64,000 nt of DNA, from NCBI RefSeq assembly GCF_011038785.1, contig NZ_JAAKDT010000009.1, positions 1 to 64,000 on the forward strand, given 5' to 3'. Position numbers and translations under genes: made by a program. Source of the DNA: Parabacteroides sp. ZJ-118 (GTDB lineage: Bacteria > Bacteroidota > Bacteroidia > Bacteroidales > Tannerellaceae). The notes beneath the pieces were generated by a model. That model saw only the letters and a program-made list of their open reading frames with translations. It was not told where the DNA came from and did no database searches. Below are positions 8,779 through 18,277 of the stretch, piece by piece (the first letter of the stretch is position 1; the number at the start of each line of letters is the position of its first letter).

Positions 8779-9243
8779 TCATTTGATGATTATGTCTTCT
8801 TTATTAATCTTACGTTCGCAATAATGACATTTCAGGGTTCCTTTCTCCTTGTCGATCACGTGGAAGCGGGAGAGCATCGGTTCATTATTGGTGATGCATT
8901 TCGGATTGTTACATTTAACCAAACCAATCAGCTCATCGGGCAACGTAACTGTCTTCTTCTCCACGACCTCATAATCACGGATAATGTTCAATACAACATT
9001 CGGGGCGATCATGGCGATACGATTGATCTCGTCCTCCTCGAAGAACTTGTCGGCGATCTTGATCATACCTTTGCATCCCATCTTATTGCTATGGAAGTTA
9101 TTGCCGATCGTGATCGTATTGTTCATTTTCTCCAGTCCCAGTAAAGCGGCTACCCGGAACAATTGGCTGGGAGGAATATGGTCTATGGCGGTACCGTTCT
9201 CCAAGGCGGCTACCTGCAACTCTTTTTTCTTTTCTGCTGACAT
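8779..9243 (-). CDS. pyrI: Aspartate carbamoyltransferase regulatory subunit
   Basis: Allosteric subunit that binds CTP/ATP and controls PyrB. The 154-residue product ends with the zinc-binding domain, cysteines in CNNPKCITN and CHYCERK, that contacts the catalytic subunit. The start lies 12 bases after the pyrB stop, as expected for a co-expressed pair in 1:1 ratio. Length is normal. Confidence 0.95.
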   Translation of the reverse strand: MSAEKKKELQVAALENGTAIDHIPPSQLFRVAALLGLEKMNNTITIGNNFHSNKMGCKGMIKIADKFFEEDEINRIAMIAPNVVLNIIRDYEVVEKKTVTLPDELIGLVKCNNPKCITNNEPMLSRFHVIDKEKGTLKCHYCERKINKEDIIIK

Positions 9244-9255
9244 AAAACTTTGTTT

Positions 9256-10176
9256 TTATTTGTCGATGGATATACCTAAAACTTCACAAATGATAGCTTG
9301 GCGAGCGAACAGCCCGTTGCGTGCCTGTTGGATGTAGTAAGCCTTTGGATTGTCATCTACATCGTAAGCGATTTCGTTCACACGGGGTAGCGGATGTAAG
9401 ATACGTAGGTTTTCGCGGCTGTTTCCCAGCATGTCGTTACGCAGGATATACACGTTCTTTACCCGCTCGTACTCTTCCAAGTCGGTGAAACGCTCGCGTT
9501 GTACGCGGGTCATATAAAGGATATCCGTCTGGTTGATGATATCTTCCGTGAAATCGGTATGCTCCTCGTATTTGAGGCCATGCTTGTCGCAGAAATTCTT
9601 TTGCTCGTCCGGCATGCGCAGCTCGTTGGGTGCGACGAAATGGAAGGTCGGATGGAAGTGAGACATTCCCACGATCAAGGAGTGAACCGTGCGGCCGTAC
9701 TTTAAATCACCGACCATCGTGATGGTGAGGTTATCCAATTTACCTTGTGTCTTACGGATGGAATACAAGTCCAGCATGGTTTGCGAGGGATGTTGGTTCG
9801 CTCCGTCACCTGCGTTGATGATAGGTACATCCGTTACCTCGGAGGCATAGCGCGCGGCTCCTTCCAGATGATGTCTCATAATGATCAAGTCCACGTAATT
9901 GCTTACCATCAAGATCGTATCTTTCAAGGTCTCGCCTTTGGAGGAACTAGTCGTGGAAGCGTCCGAGAAACCGATCACCCGCCCGCCTAAACGGTTCACG
10001 GCTGTCTCGAAACTCAGTCTCGTACGTGTAGAGGGCTCGAAGAACAGGGTGGCGGCGACTTTGCCTTCCAGTAATTTCCGGTTTGGATTCTCCTCGAACT
10101 TCCTTGCGTTATCCAGAATGCGAAGAATGTCCTCTTTGGAACATTGATCGATAGAAACTAAACTTTTACTTTTCAT
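9256..10176 (-). CDS. pyrB: Aspartate carbamoyltransferase catalytic subunit
   Basis: Joins carbamoyl phosphate and aspartate in the first committed step of pyrimidine synthesis. The 306-residue product has the carbamoyl-phosphate loop [13 protein letters not shown] near residue 50, the SKGETLKDT loop, and the C-terminal HPLPRVNEI motif with aspartate-binding residues. It leads the pyrB-pyrI unit. Other pyrimidine genes (upp, pyrK, pyrD) are elsewhere in the window, so the pathway is not in one operon. Confidence 0.96.
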   Translation of the reverse strand: MKSKSLVSIDQCSKEDILRILDNARKFEENPNRKLLEGKVAATLFFEPSTRTRLSFETAVNRLGGRVIGFSDASTTSSSKGETLKDTILMVSNYVDLIIMRHHLEGAARYASEVTDVPIINAGDGANQHPSQTMLDLYSIRKTQGKLDNLTITMVGDLKYGRTVHSLIVGMSHFHPTFHFVAPNELRMPDEQKNFCDKHGLKYEEHTDFTEDIINQTDILYMTRVQRERFTDLEEYERVKNVYILRNDMLGNSRENLRILHPLPRVNEIAYDVDDNPKAYYIQQARNGLFARQAIICEVLGISIDK

Positions 10177-10217
10177 AGGTTGTGTATATTCTGTCTTATG
10201 TACGCGAATGTATAAAA

Positions 10218-10245
10218 AAAGCGGAGACCGAGGGGCCTCCGCTTT
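10218..10245. terminator. Hairpin terminator after the alkaline phosphatase gene
   Basis: Arms AAAGCGGAG (10218-10226) and CTCCGCTTT (10237-10245) pair perfectly around a 10-base loop, with A-rich and T-rich flanks on both sides. On the minus strand it follows the phosphatase stop at 10251 by a few bases and separates that gene from pyrB. Confidence 0.8.
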
Positions 10246-10250
10246 ATATT

Positions 10251-11951
10251 TTATTTTAAGAAATCAGCCAGACTTGCCGGAAGATAGAATGTGTTGTTTT
10301 TATCGACATAAACGATGACAGAATTTAACCGTATCTCATGCTGACTTTTCTTCCCGGACTTCACGATATTGGTGAACGGATTGATCGTCAGCTGTTTTTT
10401 CTTATCTTTCTTGTTCTTAACGATCAATGTCGGAAACCCTTTCTCGTCAGCGGCGGGGACGATCTCGCAAGTGTAATCCTTGAATACGTCCGTGTGGCGC
10501 GCGAAGTTCTTGCGCGTAAGCTCTTCCAAGTTGTCGTGTGTCAATCCGAACAGATTACATAAGTACTCATTCAGCTCGATGTTCGTATTCATGCCGAGAG
10601 GCAAGGTGCCTTGCGGGTGGTAAGCGGCAAGGAATACTTCCTCGCCCGTATGTCCACCGGTCGTGAAGCCGAAGCAGGTGCGGGAGGTGATGATATGCGC
10701 CATCAATCCGGTCAGTGAGCCACTGTACAGGGAGGAATTATCTTCCTGTTTGCGTTGCTCCTCCGGTATCGGGCTGTTCTTGTAGTCCTTGCAATTGTTC
10801 AATGCGTTCATCTCTTCCGGGGTCAGCTCGAAGCCGGCGTAGGTGCGGAATACATCTTGCACCTCAGCGTTAGGGACGCTGTTTACCTTCTTGGCGAAAC
10901 CCTCGGCGGTCAGCTTATAAAGAGACAGTTGATGAAACAATTGCTCTTTCGTCAGTTTGTCGTAGCCTCCACAATCTCTTCTACCCAGGCTGATACCGCT
11001 GTTGCCATGGTCGGGTACGACGACAACGGCTGTCTCGCCGTTCTGGCGCGCGAACTCCAATGCGACGCCACAAGCACGGTCGAATGCCAGGAATTCAGTA
11101 GCCATACCTATCGGATCATTCCCATGAGCGGCCCAGTCTACCTTACTGCCTTCTACCATCAAGAAGAAGCCCTTTGGGTTCTTGGATAATTTGTCGATCG
11201 CCTTACGGGTCATTTCCTCGATGGAAGGTTGCTCCTCCGGATCGCGGTCAAGATCGTAAGCCATATCCTTGTCGCCGTATAGAGACCACATCTTTAGGCT
11301 ATTATCTGCGCGCATGCCTTTCAGGTCATTTTTGTAGACATTGTATCCGTTCGCCAACAGATAATCTTCCATATCCTTTGTAAGGATAGACACTCCGCCT
11401 CCGATAACGACATGGATATCATTATGAACCATCTGCGGAGCGATCCAGTCGTATCTGCCGCGGTTGTAGCTATGCGCGGAGCAGTCCGCCGGGGTGGCGT
11501 GCGGAAATTCGCAGGTGAAGACCAATCCGGTAGATTTCCCTTGCAATATCTTGCCGGCTTCCAGCACCGTGGTAAGCGGTTGGAAGGCACGGGCCGGGTC
11601 GGTCGGGTAGATATCGTTATCACCGTCGTTCTCCGGATAAGTGGATACATAACCCGTACGGCTCGGCTGTCCGGTCATGTAGCAGGATGTGGTAGGAGCG
11701 GAGTCGCCGATAGGGGCGTTAGAGGAATGCGTACGCACCGTTCCGCACAAGTACGGATCGATATTCAATTTCGGTTTGCCAGGATCTTGGTACCATTGCA
11801 ACCAACGGGCGATAGAGATGGTCGCCAGCGAGGTCCCGTCCGGGATTAAGAGGATCACGTTCTTGACGGGCTTCACGTTCTCCTTTTCTACAGCGTTAGC
11901 CGGCAGAATGATGATAGCCAGCAAAAGCAGGAAAGCTACTGTTCTTTTCAT
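10251..11951 (-). CDS. Alkaline phosphatase, secreted
   Basis: A 566-residue phosphomonoesterase of the alkaline phosphatase superfamily, exported by an N-terminal signal peptide (about residues 1-20). The metal aspartate is in LLIPDGTS (D38) and the nucleophile is the serine of GDSAPTTS (S84). Later metal ligands are in [23 protein letters not shown] and [11 protein letters not shown]. It should act in the periplasm. It begins 43 bases after the M24 peptidase gene, in the same direction, and may be co-transcribed; it ends at a strong hairpin. Confidence 0.93.
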   Translation of the reverse strand: MKRTVAFLLLLAIIILPANAVEKENVKPVKNVILLIPDGTSLATISIARWLQWYQDPGKPKLNIDPYLCGTVRTHSSNAPIGDSAPTTSCYMTGQPSRTGYVSTYPENDGDNDIYPTDPARAFQPLTTVLEAGKILQGKSTGLVFTCEFPHATPADCSAHSYNRGRYDWIAPQMVHNDIHVVIGGGVSILTKDMEDYLLANGYNVYKNDLKGMRADNSLKMWSLYGDKDMAYDLDRDPEEQPSIEEMTRKAIDKLSKNPKGFFLMVEGSKVDWAAHGNDPIGMATEFLAFDRACGVALEFARQNGETAVVVVPDHGNSGISLGRRDCGGYDKLTKEQLFHQLSLYKLTAEGFAKKVNSVPNAEVQDVFRTYAGFELTPEEMNALNNCKDYKNSPIPEEQRKQEDNSSLYSGSLTGLMAHIITSRTCFGFTTGGHTGEEVFLAAYHPQGTLPLGMNTNIELNEYLCNLFGLTHDNLEELTRKNFARHTDVFKDYTCEIVPAADEKGFPTLIVKNKKDKKKQLTINPFTNIVKSGKKSQHEIRLNSVIVYVDKNNTFYLPASLADFLK

Positions 11952-11994
11952 GTGCTTCAGTTTAAAATGTTATAACAAATTCTTCTGTTGGATC

Positions 11995-13185
11995 TTAATT
12001 TCCAAGTGGGATGATCTCTTCGTTGAACTGTGTCAACTTCTCCACACCCGTTTCCGTCACAAGGAAACTGTTCTCGATACCCACGGCGCCGACACCCGGG
12101 ATCACGAATTTCGGCTCCAGGGCGAATACCATATCGGGTAAAAGCTCCTCTTTCGAGCGAGGGGTAAGCACGGGTAGCTCATTGATCTGTATACCGATGC
12201 CATGTCCTACGAATTTGGCCTGCTGCCGGGTTCCCATAAAGTTGGCCGAGAGTCCCTCTTTCTTGGCGATATCCGCCGCTATGGTATATAAATCCGAACA
12301 AGCGGTTCCCGGCCGGGTAGCGTCTTCTACCTTCTGTTGTATCGTAAGGGCCACTTGATGCGCCCGATAAGCCTCCTCCGTCAGGCGGCCTACGGAGAAG
12401 ACACGGGTCATGTCCGTCATATAAGCCGTATAGTTGCCGGCCATATCCACCATGATGGCGGTACCTTCTTTCAATAGCGTACCGTTGGCGCCCAGCGGAC
12501 AAGAAGCGTCTATGCCGCCGCCTCCCAAAGCGAAATCAAAAGGGGACGGGGTCTCGGCGTTTTCCCCGGCGAGAAGACTGCCCATATAGATATCCATATT
12601 GGCTCCAAAAGCGCGGAAAAGACCGATCGAGCCGTTCTTACGCATCCGTTTCTCGATCTCGTACTGAAACTCCAAGTCTGTCATGCCGGGACGGAAACAT
12701 TCCGGGATCTCGCCATAAGTCGCCTCGTGTTTACGGGCGGCGATACGGAATTGTCCGATCTCCCAAGGGGTTTTTACCCGGCGAAGGTGTCGCGTGAAAG
12801 CGGTGGCGTTGCCGGTCTCCTCCGGTTGGAATACCTTGCTCAAGCGGATGTATTCACTATAAGCCAGCTCGTCTGCCTCAAGCAAGAGTCTTCTCGGCAT
12901 CTTGATCCCTCGTTCCGCGAATAAGGCCGGGATCTCTTCCGGCTTGCGGATGTATTCCACGTGATATCCCGAGAGCCCGTTCGGTCGCTTGATCAAGAAC
13001 CACGGCTCACCGTCCGCTGGCAAATAAAAATAACCGCTGTAGATTCGTCCGGTCGTATAATAAAGGTTTACGTCTACGGTAAGCAAGCAGGCATCCATCC
13101 CCATCCTTGCCATACCCTCTCTCATCCGATCCCATTTTATCTTTAGGTCGTCCTTCAATTCTTCTGAAATCATCTTCCTTTGCAT
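11995..13185 (-). CDS. M24-family metallopeptidase (Xaa-Pro aminopeptidase-like)
   Basis: A 396-residue creatinase/prolidase-fold enzyme that should cleave an N-terminal residue before proline. An N-terminal creatinase-like domain (about 1-150) precedes the pita-bread catalytic domain. The metal ligands are visible: two aspartates in VDMAGNYTAYMTDMTRVF, the histidine of FVGHGIGIQINELP, and glutamates in ALEPKF and GIENSFLV. No signal peptide, so it is likely cytosolic. The promoter box TACCTTTG lies 24 bases before the start; alkaline phosphatase follows. Confidence 0.9.
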   Translation of the reverse strand: MQRKMISEELKDDLKIKWDRMREGMARMGMDACLLTVDVNLYYTTGRIYSGYFYLPADGEPWFLIKRPNGLSGYHVEYIRKPEEIPALFAERGIKMPRRLLLEADELAYSEYIRLSKVFQPEETGNATAFTRHLRRVKTPWEIGQFRIAARKHEATYGEIPECFRPGMTDLEFQYEIEKRMRKNGSIGLFRAFGANMDIYMGSLLAGENAETPSPFDFALGGGGIDASCPLGANGTLLKEGTAIMVDMAGNYTAYMTDMTRVFSVGRLTEEAYRAHQVALTIQQKVEDATRPGTACSDLYTIAADIAKKEGLSANFMGTRQQAKFVGHGIGIQINELPVLTPRSKEELLPDMVFALEPKFVIPGVGAVGIENSFLVTETGVEKLTQFNEEIIPLGN

Positions 13186-13208
13186 TCTTTTTGTTTTCTA
13201 CCGGGCAC

Positions 13209-13216
13209 CAAAGGTA
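13209..13216 (-). promoter_or_regulatory. -7 promoter box of the M24 peptidase gene
   Basis: Minus-strand TACCTTTG, matching TAnnTTTG, a short distance upstream of the start codon at 13185. Confidence 0.55.
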
Positions 13217-13309
13217 ACAAGAATTTACGAGATTGAGGTGGATTTGAGGTGAAGAAAGAAATCGTAAGGCTATAGGTTCGTCAGGTTAGTTATCGCGTCG
13301 CGAGATTCA

Positions 13310-13357
13310 AGTCCCGGTCTCCTTCTCCCGGTTAGGCGAGAAGGGGAGACCGGGACT
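13310..13357. terminator. Long GC-rich hairpin terminator after the GH84 gene
   Basis: AGTCCCGGTCTCC with TTCTC on one side pairs with GAGAA and GGGAGACCGGGACT on the other around a short loop, a stem of about 18 pairs. It starts about 10 bases past the GH84 stop on the minus strand and is the strongest hairpin terminator in the window. Confidence 0.8.
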
Positions 13358-13367
13358 CTCTTGTCTC

Positions 13368-15884
13368 TTATTCCCTGACGATCTGGTGGATATGTATAGG
13401 CGCTTTCCCGATCGTGGTGAGTTCTAAGGAGGAGAAATCCTCGAACATGGTTTTAGTCAAGAGGATGTAGCCCACGTTCCCTTGATAGACGATGTTTTTC
13501 TCGCCATCTTGAGCGAGGCCGGTGATGGATACCAGGTTCTCGTTGCTTCCGGAGAGGAAGAAAGATACGGTGCTGACATCATCGCACTTTACGTGAACGG
13601 TCTCTCCCGGGCTCAAGTGCTTGTACGTGTCCAGGTTCATGTCGTACATCATCAGCTCCTCATGGATCCGCGGGTCTTGTTTGGTTGTCGCCTCGAATCC
13701 CAGCACGTATAGCTCCATGGGTTGATCCGAGTCGTTTCGCATACGGATATAACGGGCTTTCGGATCGATGGAGCGGATCGTATCCTTGGCGTTTTCCGTG
13801 GAGACATGGGGGATCGGGCGCCAGCTCTTTCCGTCGGCGGACCACTCGAATACCCGTCCGGGCCGGTTGCTTTTCGGAAGGTTGAAGCAGAAGGACTCCG
13901 CCTCTTTCTGGATTTCCCAGCCGATACCCAGATAGTGGTCCGGCTCTACCTTGACAACCTCGAACAGGGGGACGTAACCGACCGTATGGTCACCCTCGGC
14001 ACATGGCTGGCTCCTCAATTGATCGATATTCGTGAAGAGGGAAGGAATGCTGATCTTCACCTCGTCCGGGGCGATACCGTCCGTAGATAGTAGGTTGCGA
14101 CTCGTCTGGCGGTATAAGTCCATGATGAAAGGGTGTAAGACGCTCGACCCGACCTTCACGCCCTTGGGCTGTGCCCTCTGGTTCAGCGCGCGGTTTATCA
14201 GTTTCATGCTATCCAGCAAGGCGGACGTCTCCAGGTAGCGTTGCCAGGTGTAGGCGCGGTCTTTCTCATACCAGGCGTGCGCCATATGCAGCGCGCTTGT
14301 CCCGGCTTTCCCCAGGAGCTCGAATTGGATGAGCCACGGATTGATCTGCTCGATCAGGCGTTTGTTGGGGCTTTGGCCGTAGATCATGCCCGGGGAGGCC
14401 GTGATCTGGGCGAACAGGGTTCCCAGGAGATTGGCGCTTTGCTCCGGGAACCTGTTTTTCTTGTAGCCGGCGAGGAATGTCCGGATAGGAGCCACGTAGT
14501 TGGCCGACTCCTCCCGGCGGTATTGATGCCCGTTCGGGCCCGGATCGCTGTTATGCTCGCAGAAGACGCGGAAAGCCATGGGGGCCTCCGGCATGATAAA
14601 GTCGCAGGCCTCTTTCCAAGCCCGCGCGGGATCGTAACGCTCGATATTCCAGGTGTACATCCCGACGCCGAACAGGGCGACCTTGGAGGCCTCGGCGTAT
14701 TCCATGGGGTTGGATACGAACCCGGCCATGGTGCCGGCGGCCCGCGTATCCAGGCCATAGGCGGGCCCCATCAACAAATGATCCTGGCAATAATCGCTTA
14801 CGGGGAAGTTCCACCAGATATAGGCGGGCCGACGGATGCGCCGGTTTACCCACTCGACGCCCTCCTTCGTGATGTCGGCCACGACGCGGTCTCCGGTCCA
14901 CATGACCTGGATGGCGGGATCGAGCCGGGTGCCGAGGAGATCCAGGTAGTCGCTCTTGGCCCACGAGCGGTTGTACTCGGTGGGGCACATGATCAGGGGC
15001 TGCACGTCGTCTTTCTCGCGGATGAACTTCTCGTGGATGTAATTCAACAGGCCCGCTTGCTTTTCCGGGCGGGCTCCCTCTCCGGATATGTCGTCGAAGA
15101 AAACGGCGAAGGCGCGTACGCCCAGGTCGTACATTTTCTCGAACTTGGCGAGGATGTTCGCGCTGTCCGTCCGGTTCCACTGGATATCCAGCCCCGGGTG
15201 GATGGCCCAGACGAAGTTCACTTTGTTGCGGGCGGCCTCCCGGACCAGTTCCCGGATATGCCCGGCCTCCTCGGCGGGATACGGCTCGCGCCAGTTGGGG
15301 GAACTGTGATAGGGATCATCCTTCGGGCCGTAGATATAGGTGTTCAGCTTGATCCTCCCGTAGAAGCGGATCTGCTCGATCCGGTCGGCGTGGCTCCAGG
15401 GCTGCCCGTAGAAGCCCTCCACCGTACCCCGGAACAATACGTCCGGATAGTCCTTGATCGCGCAGAGGGGCAGGACCTGCTTGCCCGCCGCGTCGCGGTT
15501 GGTCAATTGCTTGAGGGTTTGGGCGGCGTAGAACAAGGAATTGTCGTCTACGATCCCGATCGTGATGCCCTTTTGGGTGATCGTCAGCGTGTAGGCGCCC
15601 GACCGCCGCATTTCCGGGGCCTTGTCTTTGAGTCTCTTGATCTCCAAAGGGAGGGATTTGCCGGATTTGGCGAAAGGCAGTGTCTCTTCGAGCAGCCTGA
15701 CCGCGTCCGCGTCCGGATGATCGATGCCTCGCAGGGCATACCCGTAGGGTGGCGTGTACGTCCGGCTGGAGATAATCACCTCTTGGGGCTCGGGGAAGAT
15801 CCCCAGGGATAACTGTTGGCCGCGTGCCGGCCCGCAAACGCTTAGAAGAAGCAGGATGGCGAGTAAGTACTTTTGTGTTTTCAT
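13368..15884 (-). CDS. GH84 beta-N-acetylglucosaminidase (O-GlcNAcase-like)
   Basis: An 838-residue secreted glycosidase that removes terminal beta-linked GlcNAc, probably from host mucin or glycoproteins. A signal peptide (1-22) is followed by an N-terminal domain (about 23-145), the GH84 barrel beginning FRGTVEGFYGQPWSHADR (about 152), and a C-terminal region with carbohydrate-binding-like strands. The catalytic aspartate pair is FFDDISGEG (D264, D265); both carry the substrate-assisted mechanism of the family. It resembles Bacteroides thetaiotaomicron BT_4395. It stands alone, ending at a strong terminator. Base composition of its 5' half is high in G+C, like the men genes beside it. Confidence 0.95.
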   Translation of the reverse strand: MKTQKYLLAILLLLSVCGPARGQQLSLGIFPEPQEVIISSRTYTPPYGYALRGIDHPDADAVRLLEETLPFAKSGKSLPLEIKRLKDKAPEMRRSGAYTLTITQKGITIGIVDDNSLFYAAQTLKQLTNRDAAGKQVLPLCAIKDYPDVLFRGTVEGFYGQPWSHADRIEQIRFYGRIKLNTYIYGPKDDPYHSSPNWREPYPAEEAGHIRELVREAARNKVNFVWAIHPGLDIQWNRTDSANILAKFEKMYDLGVRAFAVFFDDISGEGARPEKQAGLLNYIHEKFIREKDDVQPLIMCPTEYNRSWAKSDYLDLLGTRLDPAIQVMWTGDRVVADITKEGVEWVNRRIRRPAYIWWNFPVSDYCQDHLLMGPAYGLDTRAAGTMAGFVSNPMEYAEASKVALFGVGMYTWNIERYDPARAWKEACDFIMPEAPMAFRVFCEHNSDPGPNGHQYRREESANYVAPIRTFLAGYKKNRFPEQSANLLGTLFAQITASPGMIYGQSPNKRLIEQINPWLIQFELLGKAGTSALHMAHAWYEKDRAYTWQRYLETSALLDSMKLINRALNQRAQPKGVKVGSSVLHPFIMDLYRQTSRNLLSTDGIAPDEVKISIPSLFTNIDQLRSQPCAEGDHTVGYVPLFEVVKVEPDHYLGIGWEIQKEAESFCFNLPKSNRPGRVFEWSADGKSWRPIPHVSTENAKDTIRSIDPKARYIRMRNDSDQPMELYVLGFEATTKQDPRIHEELMMYDMNLDTYKHLSPGETVHVKCDDVSTVSFFLSGSNENLVSITGLAQDGEKNIVYQGNVGYILLTKTMFEDFSSLELTTIGKAPIHIHQIVRE

Positions 15885-15999
15885 GTGCGATATGATTTAA
15901 TAATAACGTTCGTAAATGTATGAAATAATCAGATACGGAGCGCGGCGGGGCACGGATTTATTCCGCGGGCCCCGCGTTTTCCCTCCCGCGGGGCGCGTG

Positions 16000-17169
16000 T
16001 CATGGCGACCGGCCGCCGCCGGCGGTCAGCCGCCTGGCCAGCTCCTTGCAGGCGGCCCGGTCCGTCTTGCCGCTCCCGGTGCGCGGGATCGCCCGAACCG
16101 CCAGGATCCGCCGCGGGCGAAGGTACTTGGGCAAGTGGGCGAGAGCCGCTGTCGATACCTCGCATGATAGCTTTGCTGAGTTACACATCATAGCTATGCT
16201 GAGTCGCTCCTCATAGCTATGAGGAGTTACACATGGTAGCTTTGAGGAGTTACACCTCATAGCTATGAGGTGTTGTTCATCATAGCTATGACGCGGGGTG
16301 CCGGACGAGGGGGCGGCGCCATCCGGGAGGGCGGGGGGGGCGATGAGCAAGACGACCGCCTCTCCCAACCGGGGGTCCGGGGCGGCGGTGATGGCGTAGG
16401 GGCGGTCGAGGTAGGGCCGCAGCCGCTCTTCCACCTCCTCGATCTGGATCTTGATGCCTCCGCTGTTGATGATGTTGTCTCTCCTGCCGATGATGGTGAA
16501 ACGTCCGTCGGGCAGCAGGCGGGCGATGTCGTTCGTCACCAGCCGCCCGTCGCAGAGCGAGGGGGCCTCGATCACCAGGGTCTTCTCCGGCGACAGGGAT
16601 AACCTCACCGAGGGGAGGGGTTGGTAATAGGGCGAGGCTTCCGGCCCGTTCAGCCGACGCAGGGCGACGTGAGAGAGCGTCTCCGTCATGCCGTAGGTGG
16701 AGTACACCGCGTTGGGCAGCTGCCGGATCTCCCGCTCCAGGGCTGCGTCGACCGCCCCGCCGCCGATGATCAGGATCTCCGTCCGCTCCAGCCGCTCGCG
16801 CTCCTCGGGTACCCGCAGCGTGTTGTAGACCTGCAGGGGGATCATGGCGGCGAAGCGGAGGGGGGTATCGTCCCAGTCGGCCAGGGGGTGCCCGGAGGGT
16901 TCGCGCGCCGCCAGGTCCAGCCCGGCGTAGAGGGCGCGGACGACCATCATCTTTCCGGCTATGTAGCGCAGGGGCATGCACAGCAGGGCCTTGTCGCCTC
17001 GCCGGAGGCCCAGCCGCTCGCAGGTGAGGCGGGCGCTGTTCAGCATCCGCTCCTTGCGTACGCGCATCCGCTTGGGCGCGCCGGTGGAGCCGGAGGTCTG
17101 GACCTCGAGGAAGGGGGAGGGGTCGCGCCATTCCGCCAGGAATGCCTGTAGATCTTCTTGTATCGGCAT
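16000..17169 (-). CDS. menE: O-succinylbenzoate-CoA ligase with internal repeat-encoded insert
   Basis: Adenylate-forming enzyme that activates O-succinylbenzoate with CoA in menaquinone synthesis. The 389-residue product has the P-loop QTSGSTGAPKRMRV at about 24, YSTYGMTETLSHVA, the hinge region with INSGGIKIQIEEVE, and the C-terminal catalytic lysine in RTGSGKTDR. Between about residues 290 and 340 lies an insert, with RHSYDEQHLIAM, CNSSKLPC and CNSAKLSC segments, encoded by a 23-bp tandem repeat. The frame stays open through it, so the ligase may still be active. Last gene of the men operon, 3 bases after menC. Confidence 0.9.
   Translation of the reverse strand: MPIQEDLQAFLAEWRDPSPFLEVQTSGSTGAPKRMRVRKERMLNSARLTCERLGLRRGDKALLCMPLRYIAGKMMVVRALYAGLDLAAREPSGHPLADWDDTPLRFAAMIPLQVYNTLRVPEERERLERTEILIIGGGAVDAALEREIRQLPNAVYSTYGMTETLSHVALRRLNGPEASPYYQPLPSVRLSLSPEKTLVIEAPSLCDGRLVTNDIARLLPDGRFTIIGRRDNIINSGGIKIQIEEVEERLRPYLDRPYAITAAPDPRLGEAVVLLIAPPALPDGAAPSSGTPRHSYDEQHLIAMRCNSSKLPCVTPHSYEERLSIAMMCNSAKLSCEVSTAALAHLPKYLRPRRILAVRAIPRTGSGKTDRAACKELARRLTAGGGRSP
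16167..16292. repeat. 23-bp tandem repeat inside menE
   Basis: Five full units and a partial sixth, each starting ATAGCTWTG or a close variant, lie at 16167, 16190, 16213, 16236 and 16259, with a truncated copy at 16282. Typical unit: ATAGCTATGAGG followed by AGTTACACATC. Two units contain the palindrome CTCATAGCTATGAG. Because 23 is not a multiple of 3, gain or loss of one unit would shift the menE frame, whereas three would not. Confidence 0.9.
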
Positions 17170-17172
17170 GGG

Positions 17173-18234
17173 TCAGGGCTCGTTGTCGGTGAACCAGATG
17201 GTGTCTCCCTCGCGGCGGATCAGCCGGTGCCGGTCGTCGCGGAAGATCTCGCCGGTGCCCAGGCCCTGCGGCAGCGGGTTGCCCAGCGTGGCGCACCATT
17301 GGGCGATCGCGTTCAGCCCGATCTGCGATTCCAGCGCGGAGGTGATCCACCACCGGGGCTGCTCGGGGCTGCTCCCCAAGAGCGTCTCGGCCAGGCGGAT
17401 CCATTCCGTGCATCCGGCGATGCCTCCGTGGAGGGAGGGCTTCAATACGAGGTATTGGGGATGGATCGTCTGCAGCAGCCGCCGTTTCTCGTCCGGGGTG
17501 TCGCTGCCGATCAGCTCCTCGTCGAGCGCGATGGGCAGGGGCGATGTCGCCGCGAGGCGCGCCATCTCGTCCCACTGCCCGGCGCGGATCGGCTGCTCGA
17601 TGGAGTGCAGGTCCATCTCGGCGAGCCGCTCCAGCTTCTCCATCGCCTCCGAGGGGGTGAAGGCGCCGTTGGCGTCTACCCGGAGCGTTATTTCCCGGGC
17701 GGAGAAATGCGCGCGGATGTGCCTCAGCAGCGAGAGCTCCCGCTCGAAATCGATCGCGCCGATCTTCAGCTTGACGCAGCGGAAGCCCTCCCGCAGCTTC
17801 TCCTCTACCTGCCGCAGCATGTACGCGTAATCGCCCATCCAGATCAGTCCGTTGATGGGGATGCCCGCCTGCCCCCTCGAGAAGGGCGTGTCGTAATGCC
17901 GCCAGCCGCGCCGCTCGCAGTGGCGCGCGGCCGTCTCCAGCCCGAAAAGGATGGAGGGGTAGCGGCGCAAGGACTCGGTGTCGACGTATCCCTTCCGTTG
18001 CAGGTCGAGGCAGGCCCGGGATAGCGCGGTCTCGTAGTCCGCCCCGTAGTCGCGGCTGAGGTCCGGCAGGGGGGCGCACTCGCCGATGCCGGGCGCCGGG
18101 GGACCGCCCGCCGCGCGGACGCGCACCTCCCACGATCTCCGGGTCGTGTAGACGCCCCGCGAGGTGCCGGCCGGCCGCTTGAACGTCAGGCACCGGGGTA
18201 TGATCTCTACCTTATGGAATCGCTCTGTAATCAT
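17173..18234 (-). CDS. menC: o-Succinylbenzoate synthase
   Basis: Enolase-superfamily dehydratase that forms o-succinylbenzoate. The 353-residue product has the catalytic lysine segment CVKLKIGAIDFE, metal ligands in RVDANGAF, SIEQPI and ALDEELIGSDT, and the second lysine in LVLKPSLHGGI. It lies between menB and menE in the men operon, 43 bases after menB. G+C content is high (one 60-base line at 17641 has 41 G or C). Confidence 0.93.
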   Translation of the reverse strand: MITERFHKVEIIPRCLTFKRPAGTSRGVYTTRRSWEVRVRAAGGPPAPGIGECAPLPDLSRDYGADYETALSRACLDLQRKGYVDTESLRRYPSILFGLETAARHCERRGWRHYDTPFSRGQAGIPINGLIWMGDYAYMLRQVEEKLREGFRCVKLKIGAIDFERELSLLRHIRAHFSAREITLRVDANGAFTPSEAMEKLERLAEMDLHSIEQPIRAGQWDEMARLAATSPLPIALDEELIGSDTPDEKRRLLQTIHPQYLVLKPSLHGGIAGCTEWIRLAETLLGSSPEQPRWWITSALESQIGLNAIAQWCATLGNPLPQGLGTGEIFRDDRHRLIRREGDTIWFTDNEP

Positions 18235-18277
18235 CTCGTCTCAACGCTTGATGGTTCATGCTCGGTCCTCCCCCCCC

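Noticed and set aside
14241-15812. Long plus-strand open frame (523 codons) opposite the GH84 gene
   Set aside because: It is antisense to a gene with a signal peptide and catalytic DD pair; the high G+C of the block removes stop codons by chance. Its protein has no recognisable motif.
16286-18193. Minus-strand open frame of 635 codons over menE and menC
   Set aside because: It is out of frame with both men genes, arginine- and proline-rich and motif-free; another product of the GC-rich block.
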